From assembly GCA_023954375.1 (NCBI GenBank), contig JAMLIC010000066.1, forward strand, positions 1 to 43,130: a stretch of DNA of 43,130 nt, read 5' to 3'. A model generated the notes under the pieces. That model was not told the origin of the DNA. It worked only from the letters and a program-made list of their open reading frames with translations, and did no database searches. Positions within the stretch are counted from its first letter, which is position 1. Every line of letters begins with the position of its first letter. The stretch comes from Planctomycetota bacterium. GTDB lineage: Bacteria; Planctomycetota; J058. A program made the translations under genes and the position numbers. Shown here piece by piece: positions 31,637 through 39,373 of the stretch.

Positions 31637-32998
31637 ATGAAGACGATCGTCCAGAGCGGGGCCCGGCTCGCCCGGCTCGCCCGGCTCGCCCCGCTGCCCC
31701 CGCTCGCGATGTCGCTCGCGGTGGTCCTGGCCGGCTGCGGCGGCGGCAAGTCGTCCGCGCCGCGCGCGTCGACGGCGGGCGCGGTCTCGCCGCCGACCTC
31801 CGGCACGACCACGACGACGACCCCGCTGACGGGCGCGCACGGCGAGCTCGTCGCGGTGCCCGCGCTGACCGGGGGCGACGCGCTGGCCCTCCTCGTCGAC
31901 GGCGCGCCGGCGCCGCTCGAGGTCGTCGACCCCGCGCCGCTCCTCGCCGCCGGGCTGCACGAGGGCTTCACGCTCGTGGTCACGGGGGAGGTCGTGTCGA
32001 ACTTCGCCGGCCGCTCGGCGCTCGCCGACGCCGTGCGGGTCACGACCTTCCAGGCGGACGACGTCGTCACCGGCGGCCGCCTGCGGGCCGGGGTGGCCTC
32101 GGTCGCCTTCGCCGACGTTCGGGGCGCCTGGCACGACCCGGTCGGGCCGCTGGCGGCCGGCCTCCTGGCCTCGCCGCTCGAGCGGCCGCTGTTCGTCACC
32201 GGCCGGCTCGACCCGTCCGGGCTCGTCGTCACCTCGTGGCGGCCCGCCGTGTCGATCTCCTGGAGCACGACCCTGCCGCTCCTCGGCTTCGAGTCGTTCG
32301 CGGTCGACGACCTCGAGGGCACCGGCGCCTACCGCGGGGAGTCGACCTACCTGAACCGCCTCGGCCCGGAGACGACGCGCGGCGCGGGCCGGCGCCTGCC
32401 GGCCGGCGTCCTGGCCGACCTGCGGGGGCGCGTGGCGGCGGCGAACCTGCGGGCGCTCCCGTCGACGTTCCAGCCGCCGCAGGTCTACCCCGACCACCCG
32501 ACCCAGACGGTGACCTTCGCCGACGACCAGGGCGAGCACTCGATCACCGTCTGGTCGGGCGCCACCGTCCCGCCCGCCCTCGAGGCGCTCATGCAGGCCC
32601 TGGCCGCGCTCCGCATCGCCGTGCCGTCGTACCGCGACGTCGAGCGCGGCGACCAGAGCCAGATCGACCAGCCGACGGTCGAGGCCGCCCGCGACGCGGG
32701 CGCCTGGGCCGGGCTGTGGGGCCGCCACGTCGGCGGCCGGCCGCTCCCGCCGCAGGTCGACTTCACGCACGAGGTCGCGCTCGGCGTGTTCGACGGCATG
32801 CGCCCCACGGGCGGCTACGAGGTGGAGGTCGTCGACCTCGAGCAGATCGGCCCGCACCTGCACCTGCGCCTGCGTCGCGCCGTCCCGACCGGCGCGGCGA
32901 CGACCGTCATCACGGCGCCCTACCACGTCGTCGCCGTGAGCTTCGTCGGGGCGGCGTCGGGCGCGGAGCTGTGGGTGGAGGGCGCGCGGGTGCCTTGA
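31637..32998 (+). CDS. Lipoprotein with C-terminal PrcB-like domain
   Basis: 453 aa from an ATG with GAGGAGG upstream. A hydrophobic signal ends in the lipobox LAGC (LAVVLAGCGGGKSS), so it is probably lipid-anchored after cleavage at Cys, followed by a Thr-rich linker. The middle region is unrecognised, with a mid-segment 'FADDQGEHSITVWSGATVP'. Residues about 370-450 match the PrcB C-terminal pattern (PPQVDFTHEVALGVFDG, TGGYEVEVVDLEQ, ITAPYHVVAV). PrcB is a stabilising subunit of the PrtP/PrcA protease complex in spirochetes; no protease partner is next to it here. The gene starts 200 bp from the IS91-type end. Confidence 0.8.
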   Translation: MKTIVQSGARLARLARLAPLPPLAMSLAVVLAGCGGGKSSAPRASTAGAVSPPTSGTTTTTTPLTGAHGELVAVPALTGGDALALLVDGAPAPLEVVDPAPLLAAGLHEGFTLVVTGEVVSNFAGRSALADAVRVTTFQADDVVTGGRLRAGVASVAFADVRGAWHDPVGPLAAGLLASPLERPLFVTGRLDPSGLVVTSWRPAVSISWSTTLPLLGFESFAVDDLEGTGAYRGESTYLNRLGPETTRGAGRRLPAGVLADLRGRVAAANLRALPSTFQPPQVYPDHPTQTVTFADDQGEHSITVWSGATVPPALEALMQALAALRIAVPSYRDVERGDQSQIDQPTVEAARDAGAWAGLWGRHVGGRPLPPQVDFTHEVALGVFDGMRPTGGYEVEVVDLEQIGPHLHLRLRRAVPTGAATTVITAPYHVVAVSFVGAASGAELWVEGARVP

Positions 32999-33058
32999 CG
33001 AGCGGAACGAGAGGACCGGCGAGCAACCGAGGACGGAGCCGGGAACGGGGAACTGACA

Positions 33059-33169
33059 GACCTGCGATGAGTGATGCGCTCGCGAGGGGGGTGCGATCGG
33101 CGCAGGTGCCCGGGCAACGACGGTGCTTGGCCCGTTCCGCGCCTCCCCAACGGCCGCTTCGGCGGGTCG
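33059..33169 (-). repeat. Dispersed intergenic repeat B, copy 2
   Basis: Inverse-orientation copy of 23536-23643, 111 bp, identical over the conserved end (reads GACCTGCGATGAGTGATGCG on the plus strand from 33059). It lies 60 bp after the lipoprotein stop and 75 bp from repeat A copy 2. The 487 bp between 32999 and 33485 contain only these repeats and no gene I can support. Confidence 0.65.
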
Positions 33170-33244
33170 AGTACGAGCGGCAGGATCGACCCTGACAGAG
33201 GACCAGGGCCTGTCCTCGACCCCGATCGTCGCTCGGGCCGTCAT

Positions 33245-33457
33245 CGCAGACGGCCGACCGCCTCCGAGCACACCTCACCGCGCCTCCGCAGCCAGAGCCT
33301 CAGGCGAGGCGGAGGAGGGCCCGGCGTGTCCGCGCGAAGGCGAGGGACTGCGGCCTTCTGGCCGCCGACCGAGCCTGAGCGGCCAGGGTGTCGCGCGAAG
33401 CGCGACGCCCTGGCGAACGGCAGCGCCCGCCCTCCTCCGCCGCAGCCGCGATCACAC
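33245..33457 (-). repeat. Dispersed structured repeat A, copy 2
   Basis: 213 bp, inverse-orientation copy of 12430-12651. Helices: outer stem 33308-33320 with 33429-33441 (13 bp, perfect); hairpin 33382-33396 with 33400-33414 (15 bp, loop GAA, one G-T wobble); hairpin 33350-33355 with 33360-33365, loop TTCT. The middle hairpin has an entirely different sequence from copy 1 yet sits at the same place. It ends 28 bp upstream of the kinase start. Confidence 0.75.
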
Positions 33458-33485
33458 AAGGTATGCTCGGGGCCGGGGAGGAGCG

Positions 33486-34865
33486 GTGTCCCTCAGCCGG
33501 CAGGACGTCTTCCTGGGTCGCGCGCTGATCGCCTGGGGGCTGGTGGACCGGGACCGCCTCACCGCGTGCGCCGAGGAGGTGCGGCGCAGCGCCGCCGAGG
33601 GGCGCCCGCTGACGCTCGGGCAGGTGCTCGTGCGGCAGCGGCTGCTGAGCCCCGAGTACTACCAGGCGATCGTCGCCCGGCTGCGGCAGCTCTACGTCGA
33701 GTCGACGGGCGCGCCCTCGCCGATGCAGCGCGCGACCGAGCAGATGCCGCAGCTCAACGAGAGCGGCCGCTACCTGTCGCAGCAGCCGCAGGCCGGGCCG
33801 CCGCCGCCGCGGGCGGCGGACACGCGCGCGGTCGAGCGCGCGGTGCAGCGGTGGCAGCAGGTGGCCCCGCAGGTGACCGCCTCGGGCAGCCAGATCGAGA
33901 TCGAGTTCGACTTCGAGCCGGCCCGCGTCCCCCTGTCGAGCCCGACCCCGGCGCCCGCGGCCGCGACGCCCGCGCCCGCCCAGCCCGGAAAGGCCGGGCG
34001 GCGGCAGGGTCCGGACGCCGCGATCCGGCGCCGGCTGAAGGTGCCCGAGGACCAGCAGACGTTCCTCGTCGGCGCGTGGACCGTCGAGCAGTACCTCGCC
34101 GACGGCGCCCAGGGCGTCGTCTACCGCGTGACGCGCCAGGGCAGCTCGACCCCCTTCGCCCTCAAGGTCCTCAAGCAGCACGAGCCCAAGCCCGAGGTCC
34201 GCCAGCGCTTCGTGCGCGAGGCGCAGACCATGGCCAAGCTCACCCACCCGGGGATCGTGCACGTCCACGACGCCGGCGTGGCGGGCGGGCTCCTGTGGTT
34301 CGTCATGGACTTCCTCGCCGGCCCGACGCTCAAGGGCGTGCTCGAGGAGCAGGAGCGGCTGCCGATCGCCGAGGGGCTGCGGGTCATGCAGCGGCTGTGC
34401 GAGGCGGTCGCCTACGCGCACGGCCACGGCGTGCTCCACCGCGACCTCAAGCCCGACAACGTGATCATGGCGCAGGGGCGCGACCCGGTGCTCACGGACT
34501 TCGGGCTGGCCAAGGACACGCAGTCGACGATGAACCTCACGGCCGAGGGCCAGCGGATCGGCACGCCGCTCTACATGGCGCCGGAGCTCCTCCTCGACGC
34601 CGAGGTGGCCACGCCGCAGAGCGAGGTCTACGCGCTCGCGGCCATGCTCTACCAGGTGCTCACGGGCAAGGTGCCGTTCTTCGCCAAGAGCGTGATCGAC
34701 CTCGCCGAGCTGATCGAGAAGGGCAAGCTCGCGCCCCTGCGCGAGGCCTGCCCCGACGCGCCGAAGGCGCTGGAGAAGCTCTGCGCGCGCGCCCTGCACA
34801 AGGACCCGGGCAAGCGCCCGCAGACGGTGGAGGAGCTGCGCGCGGAGCTCGCGGGGATGGGCTGA
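33486..34865 (+). CDS. Serine/threonine protein kinase with MshEN-like N-terminal domain
   Basis: 459 aa from a GTG just after GGGGAGGAG. The N-terminal 75 residues (LGRALIAWGLVDRDRLTACA, LGQVLVRQRLLSPEYYQAIV) show the paired pattern of type II secretion E/MshEN domains, often seen before kinases in Planctomycetota. A Pro/Ala linker follows. The Hanks kinase core has all key motifs: Lys in 'FALKVLKQ', 'HRDLKPDNV', 'LTDFGLAKD' and the activation segment end 'GTPLYMAPELL'. The C-terminal lobe is short and there is no transmembrane segment, so it is cytoplasmic. It should be catalytically active. Confidence 0.93.
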   Translation: MSLSRQDVFLGRALIAWGLVDRDRLTACAEEVRRSAAEGRPLTLGQVLVRQRLLSPEYYQAIVARLRQLYVESTGAPSPMQRATEQMPQLNESGRYLSQQPQAGPPPPRAADTRAVERAVQRWQQVAPQVTASGSQIEIEFDFEPARVPLSSPTPAPAAATPAPAQPGKAGRRQGPDAAIRRRLKVPEDQQTFLVGAWTVEQYLADGAQGVVYRVTRQGSSTPFALKVLKQHEPKPEVRQRFVREAQTMAKLTHPGIVHVHDAGVAGGLLWFVMDFLAGPTLKGVLEEQERLPIAEGLRVMQRLCEAVAYAHGHGVLHRDLKPDNVIMAQGRDPVLTDFGLAKDTQSTMNLTAEGQRIGTPLYMAPELLLDAEVATPQSEVYALAAMLYQVLTGKVPFFAKSVIDLAELIEKGKLAPLREACPDAPKALEKLCARALHKDPGKRPQTVEELRAELAGMG

Positions 34866-34878
34866 GCGTCCTGCGTCA

Positions 34879-34965
34879 CATGGGACACGAAGGCAACGGA
34901 GATCCACGACGGTCACGGAGGCCCTCCCTGGCCTTCTTCGACCTTCGTTGCCTCCGTGTCCCATG
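34879..34965. terminator. Inverted repeat between convergent genes, probable bidirectional terminator
   Basis: 34879-34898 (CATGGGACACGAAGGCAACG) is the reverse complement of 34946-34965 with one mismatch. Between the arms lie degenerate 9-10-bp units related to CACGGAGG. It separates the kinase (plus) from the acyl-CoA dehydrogenase (minus). There is no T-tract, so a factor-dependent or purely spacing role is possible. Confidence 0.45.
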
Positions 34966-34982
34966 AGCGGCCAGCACGCTCC

Positions 34983-36194
34983 TCACGCCCGCTCGAACAG
35001 CCGCCGCGAGATCACCAGCCGCTGGATCTGGCCCGTGCCCTCGAAGATGTCGTAGACCTTCTGGTCGCGGTAGAGCTTCTCGACGAGCCGGTGCTGCAGG
35101 ACGCCCTCGGGGCCGAGCACCTCGAGCGCCTTCGCCGTGACCCGCTGGACCATGCCGCCGGCGTAGGCCTTGCTCATGCTCGACTCCTTGGCGTTGGGGC
35201 GCTCCATGTCGAGCAGGTAGGCGGCCTTCCAGCACAGCAGCCGCGCCATGTGGATCTCGCGCTCCATCTGCGCCAGCGCCTCGGCCAGGCGGTGGTAGCG
35301 CGCGGTGTGCTGGGCGAGCGCGTAGTGCTCACCCACCCAGTCGCGGGCGATCTCGAAGGCCGCGCGCGCGATCCCCACGGCCATCACCGCCACGAGCGGG
35401 CGCGTGGCGTCGAAGGTCTTCATGGCCGTCTTGAAGCCGCCCTTGCCCGCCTGCTCGTAGTGGGCCTCGCCGCCGAGCAGGTTGTCGGCGGGGACGCGGC
35501 ACTCCTCGAACACCTGCTCGGCGGTCTCGGAGGCCTTGAGGCCCATCTTCTTCTCGACCTTGGGCACGCTGAAGCCGGGCGTGCCCTTCTCGACGACGAA
35601 CGTGCGGTGCCCGGCGCGGCCCATGGCGGGGTCGAGCGTGGCGAAGACCACCGTCCACTCGGCCTTCTTGCCGTTGGTGATGTAGATCTTCGTGCCGTTC
35701 AGCACCCAGTGGTCGCCGTCCTTGCGGCAGGTGGTGCGGAGGTTCTTGGCGTCCGAGCCGGCGCCCGGCTCGGTGAGCGCGTAGGCGCCGAACCTGTACT
35801 CGTCGGGCTTGAACACGCCGAGGAAGCGCGCCCGCTGCTCGGGCGTGCCGGTGAACTGCACCGGCGGCCCGCCGAGGCCGGGGCCCGGCATGTTGAGCGC
35901 CGCCGTCGCGTCGCCCCAGGCCAGCTCCTCCGAGGCGAGGAGCATGAGGCGGTTCTGCTCCTTCGCCCGCCTCTCCCCGCCCTCGGCGGGCTCCTTGCCC
36001 TTGCCGGCGCCGACCATGGCGCCCGCCTGGCCGGTGCCCAGCCCGAACTGCTTGCAGGCCTCGACGAACCTCGGGTGCGGCCCCTCCAGCTCGTCGGCCT
36101 CCAGCGCGTAGGGGCGCACGAACTGCTCGGCGAACATGTGCGCGAGGTCGCGCGCCTGCTTCATCTTGCCCGTGAGCTCGAAGTCGATCGCCAC
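34983..36194 (-). CDS. Acyl-CoA dehydrogenase, catalytic Glu present
   Basis: 403 aa, ATG 36194. A FAD-dependent enzyme oxidising acyl-CoA at the alpha-beta bond and passing electrons to ETF. Landmarks: 'ALTEPGAGSDAKNL' (FAD/substrate loop), 'WVLNGTKIYITNG', 'KMGLKASETAEQVFEECRVP' (middle domain), and the C-terminal 'YDIFEGTGQIQRLVISR', whose Glu is the usual catalytic base. Family length is normal, with a 20-30-residue insertion (KGKEPAEGGERRAKEQ) near residue 65. It lies 9 bp after a second, divergent dehydrogenase of the same operon. Confidence 0.95.
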   Translation of the reverse strand: MAIDFELTGKMKQARDLAHMFAEQFVRPYALEADELEGPHPRFVEACKQFGLGTGQAGAMVGAGKGKEPAEGGERRAKEQNRLMLLASEELAWGDATAALNMPGPGLGGPPVQFTGTPEQRARFLGVFKPDEYRFGAYALTEPGAGSDAKNLRTTCRKDGDHWVLNGTKIYITNGKKAEWTVVFATLDPAMGRAGHRTFVVEKGTPGFSVPKVEKKMGLKASETAEQVFEECRVPADNLLGGEAHYEQAGKGGFKTAMKTFDATRPLVAVMAVGIARAAFEIARDWVGEHYALAQHTARYHRLAEALAQMEREIHMARLLCWKAAYLLDMERPNAKESSMSKAYAGGMVQRVTAKALEVLGPEGVLQHRLVEKLYRDQKVYDIFEGTGQIQRLVISRRLFERA

Positions 36195-36203
36195 GGCGCC
36201 CTC

Positions 36204-37373
36204 CTACTTCCCGAGCGCGAGCAGGTCCGCGCCCTCGTCGAAGAACAGCCCGTCCACGAGCCCCAGCGTGCGCGCGTCGCGCATCCACTTCTCGACCGGG
36301 TGGTCCCACAGGTAGCCGTGGCCGCCGAGGACCTGCACGGCGTCGGACGTCACCTGCACCGCCAGGTCGGCGGCGAGGTCGTGGGCGCGGCGGCACTCGA
36401 CCCAGCCGTCCTCGCCGCGGTCGAGCGACCAGGCGGCGTGCCACACGAGCGCCCGCAGGCCGTCCACGTGGGTGGCCATGTCGGCCATCATGAAGGCCAG
36501 CGCCTGGTGCTCGTAGAGCTTCACGCCGAACGCCTCGCGCTCGGTGGCGTACTTGAAGGCGTACTCGCTCGCCGCCCGCGTGCAGCCGACGAGGCGCGCC
36601 GCGTCGAGCACCTTCTTGCGCGCGACCGTCCGCCGGAGCGCCCGCAGGAGCTCGCCCGGGGCGCCCGTCCCCAGCCGGTCGGCCGCCGGCACGCGCACGT
36701 CCTTCAGCTCGAGCGTGGCCCAGCGCGCCGTGTGCAGGCCCATGGTCTTGCTCCGCGGGGCGGCGACCAGGCCCTCGGGCCGGCCGACCACCGCGAACAG
36801 CCCCAGCCGGTCCCACGGGTCCGGCGCCCGGCTCGCCTCGTCGCGGGCGAGGACGACCGTGAGGTCGGCGTGCTCGGCCGCCTGGACGTAGCGCTTGGCC
36901 CCGCGCAGGACCCAGGCGTCGCCCTCGCGTCGGGCGGTCGCCTCGACGGCGGCGGGGTCGACCCCGAACGGCCCCTCGACGAGCGCCAGGGCGCCCCTCC
37001 GCCGCCAGCCGTCCGTGGCGTCGGTGAACGGCGCCAGCAGGCGGTCCTGCTGCTCGGGCGTCCCGAGCTCCAGCGCGGCGTAGCCGGCGCTGCGCGGCCC
37101 CGGCAGGGCCACGGCCGCGCCCAGGTCGCCCCAGGCCAGCTCCTCCGAGCAGAGCGCGGCGGCGCGGATGTCGAGGAGGTCGCTGCCGCCCAGCCGCTCG
37201 GGGAGCGCGAGCGTCGTGAGGCCGAGCTCGAAGCACTCCTGCATGAGCTCGTCGGGCAGGGCGCCCGCGGCCTCGAAGTCGCGCAGGCGGGGGCGCAGGC
37301 GGCCCTCGGCGAAGCCGTGGACGGCGTCCACGATCGCCTGGAGGTCCTCGTCGGGCTCGAACGACAGGGTCAC
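36204..37373 (-). CDS. Acyl-CoA dehydrogenase-like protein lacking the usual catalytic Glu
   Basis: 389 aa from a GTG at 37373 overlapping the MarR stop (GTGA). It keeps the fold landmarks 'SEELAWGDLGAAVALPG', 'WVLRGAKRYV' and 'KTMGLHTARWATLELKDVRVP', and the C-terminal 'QVLGGHGYLWDHPVEKWMRDA'. Where normal enzymes have I-Y-E-G-T it reads L-V-D-G-L, so the catalytic base is replaced. The FAD loop is also weak (ALVEGPFGVD). It may be the non-catalytic half of a heteromeric enzyme with the downstream homologue, as known for some actinobacterial FadE pairs; this is inference. Confidence 0.88.
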   Translation of the reverse strand: MTLSFEPDEDLQAIVDAVHGFAEGRLRPRLRDFEAAGALPDELMQECFELGLTTLALPERLGGSDLLDIRAAALCSEELAWGDLGAAVALPGPRSAGYAALELGTPEQQDRLLAPFTDATDGWRRRGALALVEGPFGVDPAAVEATARREGDAWVLRGAKRYVQAAEHADLTVVLARDEASRAPDPWDRLGLFAVVGRPEGLVAAPRSKTMGLHTARWATLELKDVRVPAADRLGTGAPGELLRALRRTVARKKVLDAARLVGCTRAASEYAFKYATEREAFGVKLYEHQALAFMMADMATHVDGLRALVWHAAWSLDRGEDGWVECRRAHDLAADLAVQVTSDAVQVLGGHGYLWDHPVEKWMRDARTLGLVDGLFFDEGADLLALGK

Positions 37374-37921
37374 GGGCGGGTCCTCCGTGGGTCGCGCGCC
37401 GGGCGCCGCTCGCCGCGCGCCGGGCGCGGCGAGCCGTCGGCGCCGAGGAGCGCGACCATCTTCTCGAGCGTGCTCAGGAACGCGCCGGCCTCCGCGGCCG
37501 GCAGCTCGCGCACGAGCTGGCGCAGGGCGCCGAACTTGGACTGGCCGCGCGGGATGCTCTGGAGCAGCCGCCGCCCGCCGGGCGCGAGGTCGACGGCCAC
37601 GAGGCGCCGGTCGGCCGTCGAGCGCCGCCGCGTGATCAGGCCCCGCTCCTCGACCCGGTCGAGCATGCCCGAGACGGTGCTGCCGCGCAGGAACAGGCGC
37701 GCCGAGAGCTCCGACTGCGGCATCTCGCCGAAGCGCTCGAGGACCCTCAGGGCCGAGAGCTGGGCCGCGGTCACCCCGAAGCGGCGCTGCAGCGCCTGGT
37801 CGTGCTGCCGCGCGCCCCAGGCCAGCCGCACCAGCCCCTCGAAGATCTGGTCGGCGAGGTCGCCCGGCGCCGGCTCGGCGTGGACGCGGCGCGGGCGTCG
37901 GTTCGCGGAGGCGCGCGGCAC
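37370..37921 (-). CDS. MarR-family transcriptional regulator
   Basis: 183 aa. The winged HTH is at about residues 45-110: 'TAAQLSALRVLERFGEMPQS', recognition helix 'FLRGSTVSGMLDRVEERGLI', and the wing 'TRRRSTADRRLVAVDL'. Terminal helices for dimerisation flank it. The C-terminal 15 residues are basic. It is the first gene of an operon with two acyl-CoA dehydrogenases and overlaps the next start, so it likely represses the operon and is released by an acyl or aromatic ligand. An inverted repeat lies 13 bp upstream of its ATG. Confidence 0.93.
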   Translation of the reverse strand: MPRASANRRPRRVHAEPAPGDLADQIFEGLVRLAWGARQHDQALQRRFGVTAAQLSALRVLERFGEMPQSELSARLFLRGSTVSGMLDRVEERGLITRRRSTADRRLVAVDLAPGGRRLLQSIPRGQSKFGALRQLVRELPAAEAGAFLSTLEKMVALLGADGSPRPARGERRPARDPRRTRP

Positions 37922-37933
37922 TTCGGCTCCTAT

Positions 37934-37951
37934 TCGTTCGGGGGCGAACGA
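37934..37951. promoter_or_regulatory. Inverted repeat TCGTTCG-N4-CGAACGA, probable MarR operator
   Basis: Perfect 7-bp arms with a 4-bp spacer (TCGTTCGGGGGCGAACGA), centred about 21 bp upstream of the MarR ATG on the minus strand. Position, symmetry and size fit autoregulation of the marR-acyl-CoA dehydrogenase operon. Confidence 0.6.
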
Positions 37952-37981
37952 TCGGCACTGTAGAGGGGGCGGTGGTGGCGG

Positions 37982-38926
37982 TCAAGCCGAGCGCGCGCGG
38001 TACGCCTCCACCGTCCGCCGCAGCCCCTCGTCCAGCGGCACCTCCGGCCGCCAGCCGAGCACCCGCTCCGCGCGCTCGACCGACGCCAGCGAGTCGCGCA
38101 CGTCGCCGGCCCGCGGCGGCGCGTGGACGGGCGCGCGCCCCTCGGCCCCGCACAGGCGCGCGAGCTGGCCGTAGAGCTCGAGCAGCGACACGCGCCTGCC
38201 GCCCGCCACGTTCAGCGCGTGCCCGCCGGCGCCGGGGACGTCCCCGGCGGCGAGGTTGGCGCGCACGACATCGTCGACGAAGGTGAAGTCGCGCGTCTGT
38301 CCGCCGTCGCCGAAGATCGTCGGCGCCTGCCCCCGGAGGAGCGCCGCCGCGAAGGCCGGGATCACGGCCGCGTAGGCGCTCGTCGGGTCCTGCCGCGGCC
38401 CGTAGACGTTGAAGTAGCGCAGGGCCACCACCTCGAGGCCGAGGCTGCGCGAGAAGGCCATGCCGAGCTGCTCGCCCGCGAGCTTCTGCGCGGCGTAGGG
38501 CGACGCCGGCATGGGCGGCATCCCCTCGTGCTTGGGCAGCTCCGGCTGGTCGCCGTAGACCGACGACGACGACGCCATGACCAGCCGCCGCGCGCCGGCC
38601 GCGCGCGCGGCGAGGAGCAGGTGGTGGGTGCCGACGACGTTCACGTCGAAGGTCCCCTGCGGGTCCTCGACCGAGCGCGGCACCGACGGGCGCGCCGCCT
38701 GGTGGTAGACGACGGCCACCCCCTCGCACGCCCGCCCGACGGCGGCCGCGTCGCGCAGGTCGGCCACGTGGAGCTCCACGTCGGCCAGCGCGGCCCCGAG
38801 GTTCTCGCGGCGCCCGCTGCTCAGGTCGTCGAGGACGCGCACCCGCGCCCCGCGCGCGAGGAGCGCCGCGACCAGGTGGGAGCCTATGAACCCGCAGCCG
38901 CCGGTGACGAGGACCCGCTCGCTCAT
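37982..38926 (-). CDS. NAD-dependent sugar epimerase/dehydratase
   Basis: 314 aa from the ATG of MSERVLVTGG; an in-frame ATG at 38956 would overlap the preceding gene. An extended SDR fold: NAD motif 'VTGGCGFIGSHLVAALL', 'ARPSVPRSVEDP', catalytic Ser-Ser/Tyr-x-x-x-Lys in 'MASSSSVYGD' and 'SPYAAQKLAGEQL', and 'ALRYFNVYGPRQDP', typical of UDP-GlcNAc/UDP-Glc 4-epimerases and related enzymes. It follows a GT2 and a DUF2304 gene, so it probably makes a nucleotide sugar for surface glycan. Confidence 0.93.
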   Translation of the reverse strand: MSERVLVTGGCGFIGSHLVAALLARGARVRVLDDLSSGRRENLGAALADVELHVADLRDAAAVGRACEGVAVVYHQAARPSVPRSVEDPQGTFDVNVVGTHHLLLAARAAGARRLVMASSSSVYGDQPELPKHEGMPPMPASPYAAQKLAGEQLGMAFSRSLGLEVVALRYFNVYGPRQDPTSAYAAVIPAFAAALLRGQAPTIFGDGGQTRDFTFVDDVVRANLAAGDVPGAGGHALNVAGGRRVSLLELYGQLARLCGAEGRAPVHAPPRAGDVRDSLASVERAERVLGWRPEVPLDEGLRRTVEAYRARSA

Positions 38927-38936
38927 TCGCGGGATT

Positions 38937-39308
38937 CTACGGGGTCGGTCCGTCATCGTCGGGCCGGCGCCGCTCGAGCTCCGCCTCGAGCAGCGCCACC
39001 TTCTGCCCGAGGTTCTTGATCTGCTCGGTCATGCGCGACAGGCGCACGCTGAACTGGAGGCAGAGGAGCGTCACGCCGATGAACCCGAGGAAGAAGATCG
39101 CCGCCGGCGGGTTGTCGGACCCCATGCTGTTGGCGAGGAGCACCAGGTACCTGAACGGCACGAACGCCGAGGCCGCGATCCCCGCGCCCACGAGCAGCCA
39201 CAGCCAGGAGTACTCCTCGCGGAGGCGGCGCTTGCGCACCAGCTCGAGGATCGTGACCGTGAGCAGGAGCGCGACGGCCGCCGCCACGAGCCGCTGCTGG
39301 AGCGGCAT
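38937..39308 (-). CDS. DUF2304 membrane protein
   Basis: 123 aa if it starts at ATG 39308 (MPLQQRLVAAAVALLL) with GAGGA just before; an in-frame GTG at 39371, 3 bp after the glycosyltransferase stop, would add 21 residues with a lipobox-like LGGC. Three hydrophobic segments surround 'RRLREEYSWLWLLVGAG', and a coiled C-terminal tail (RLSRMTEQIKNLGQKVALLE) follows. These are hallmarks of DUF2304, which nearly always neighbours polyprenyl-phosphate GT2 enzymes. It may help a flippase-like step; the function is not established. Confidence 0.85.
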   Translation of the reverse strand: MPLQQRLVAAAVALLLTVTILELVRKRRLREEYSWLWLLVGAGIAASAFVPFRYLVLLANSMGSDNPPAAIFFLGFIGVTLLCLQFSVRLSRMTEQIKNLGQKVALLEAELERRRPDDDGPTP

Positions 39309-39373
39309 GGCGTCCTCGGCGTAGCAGCCGCCCAGGAGGAGGCACGCGGGGAGGAGGGCGCGGCGGGCCACGC

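Noticed and set aside
31446..31640. A 64-codon plus-strand ORF between the IS91-type end and the lipoprotein
   Set aside because: No RBS, no family, and it overlaps the lipoprotein's leader.
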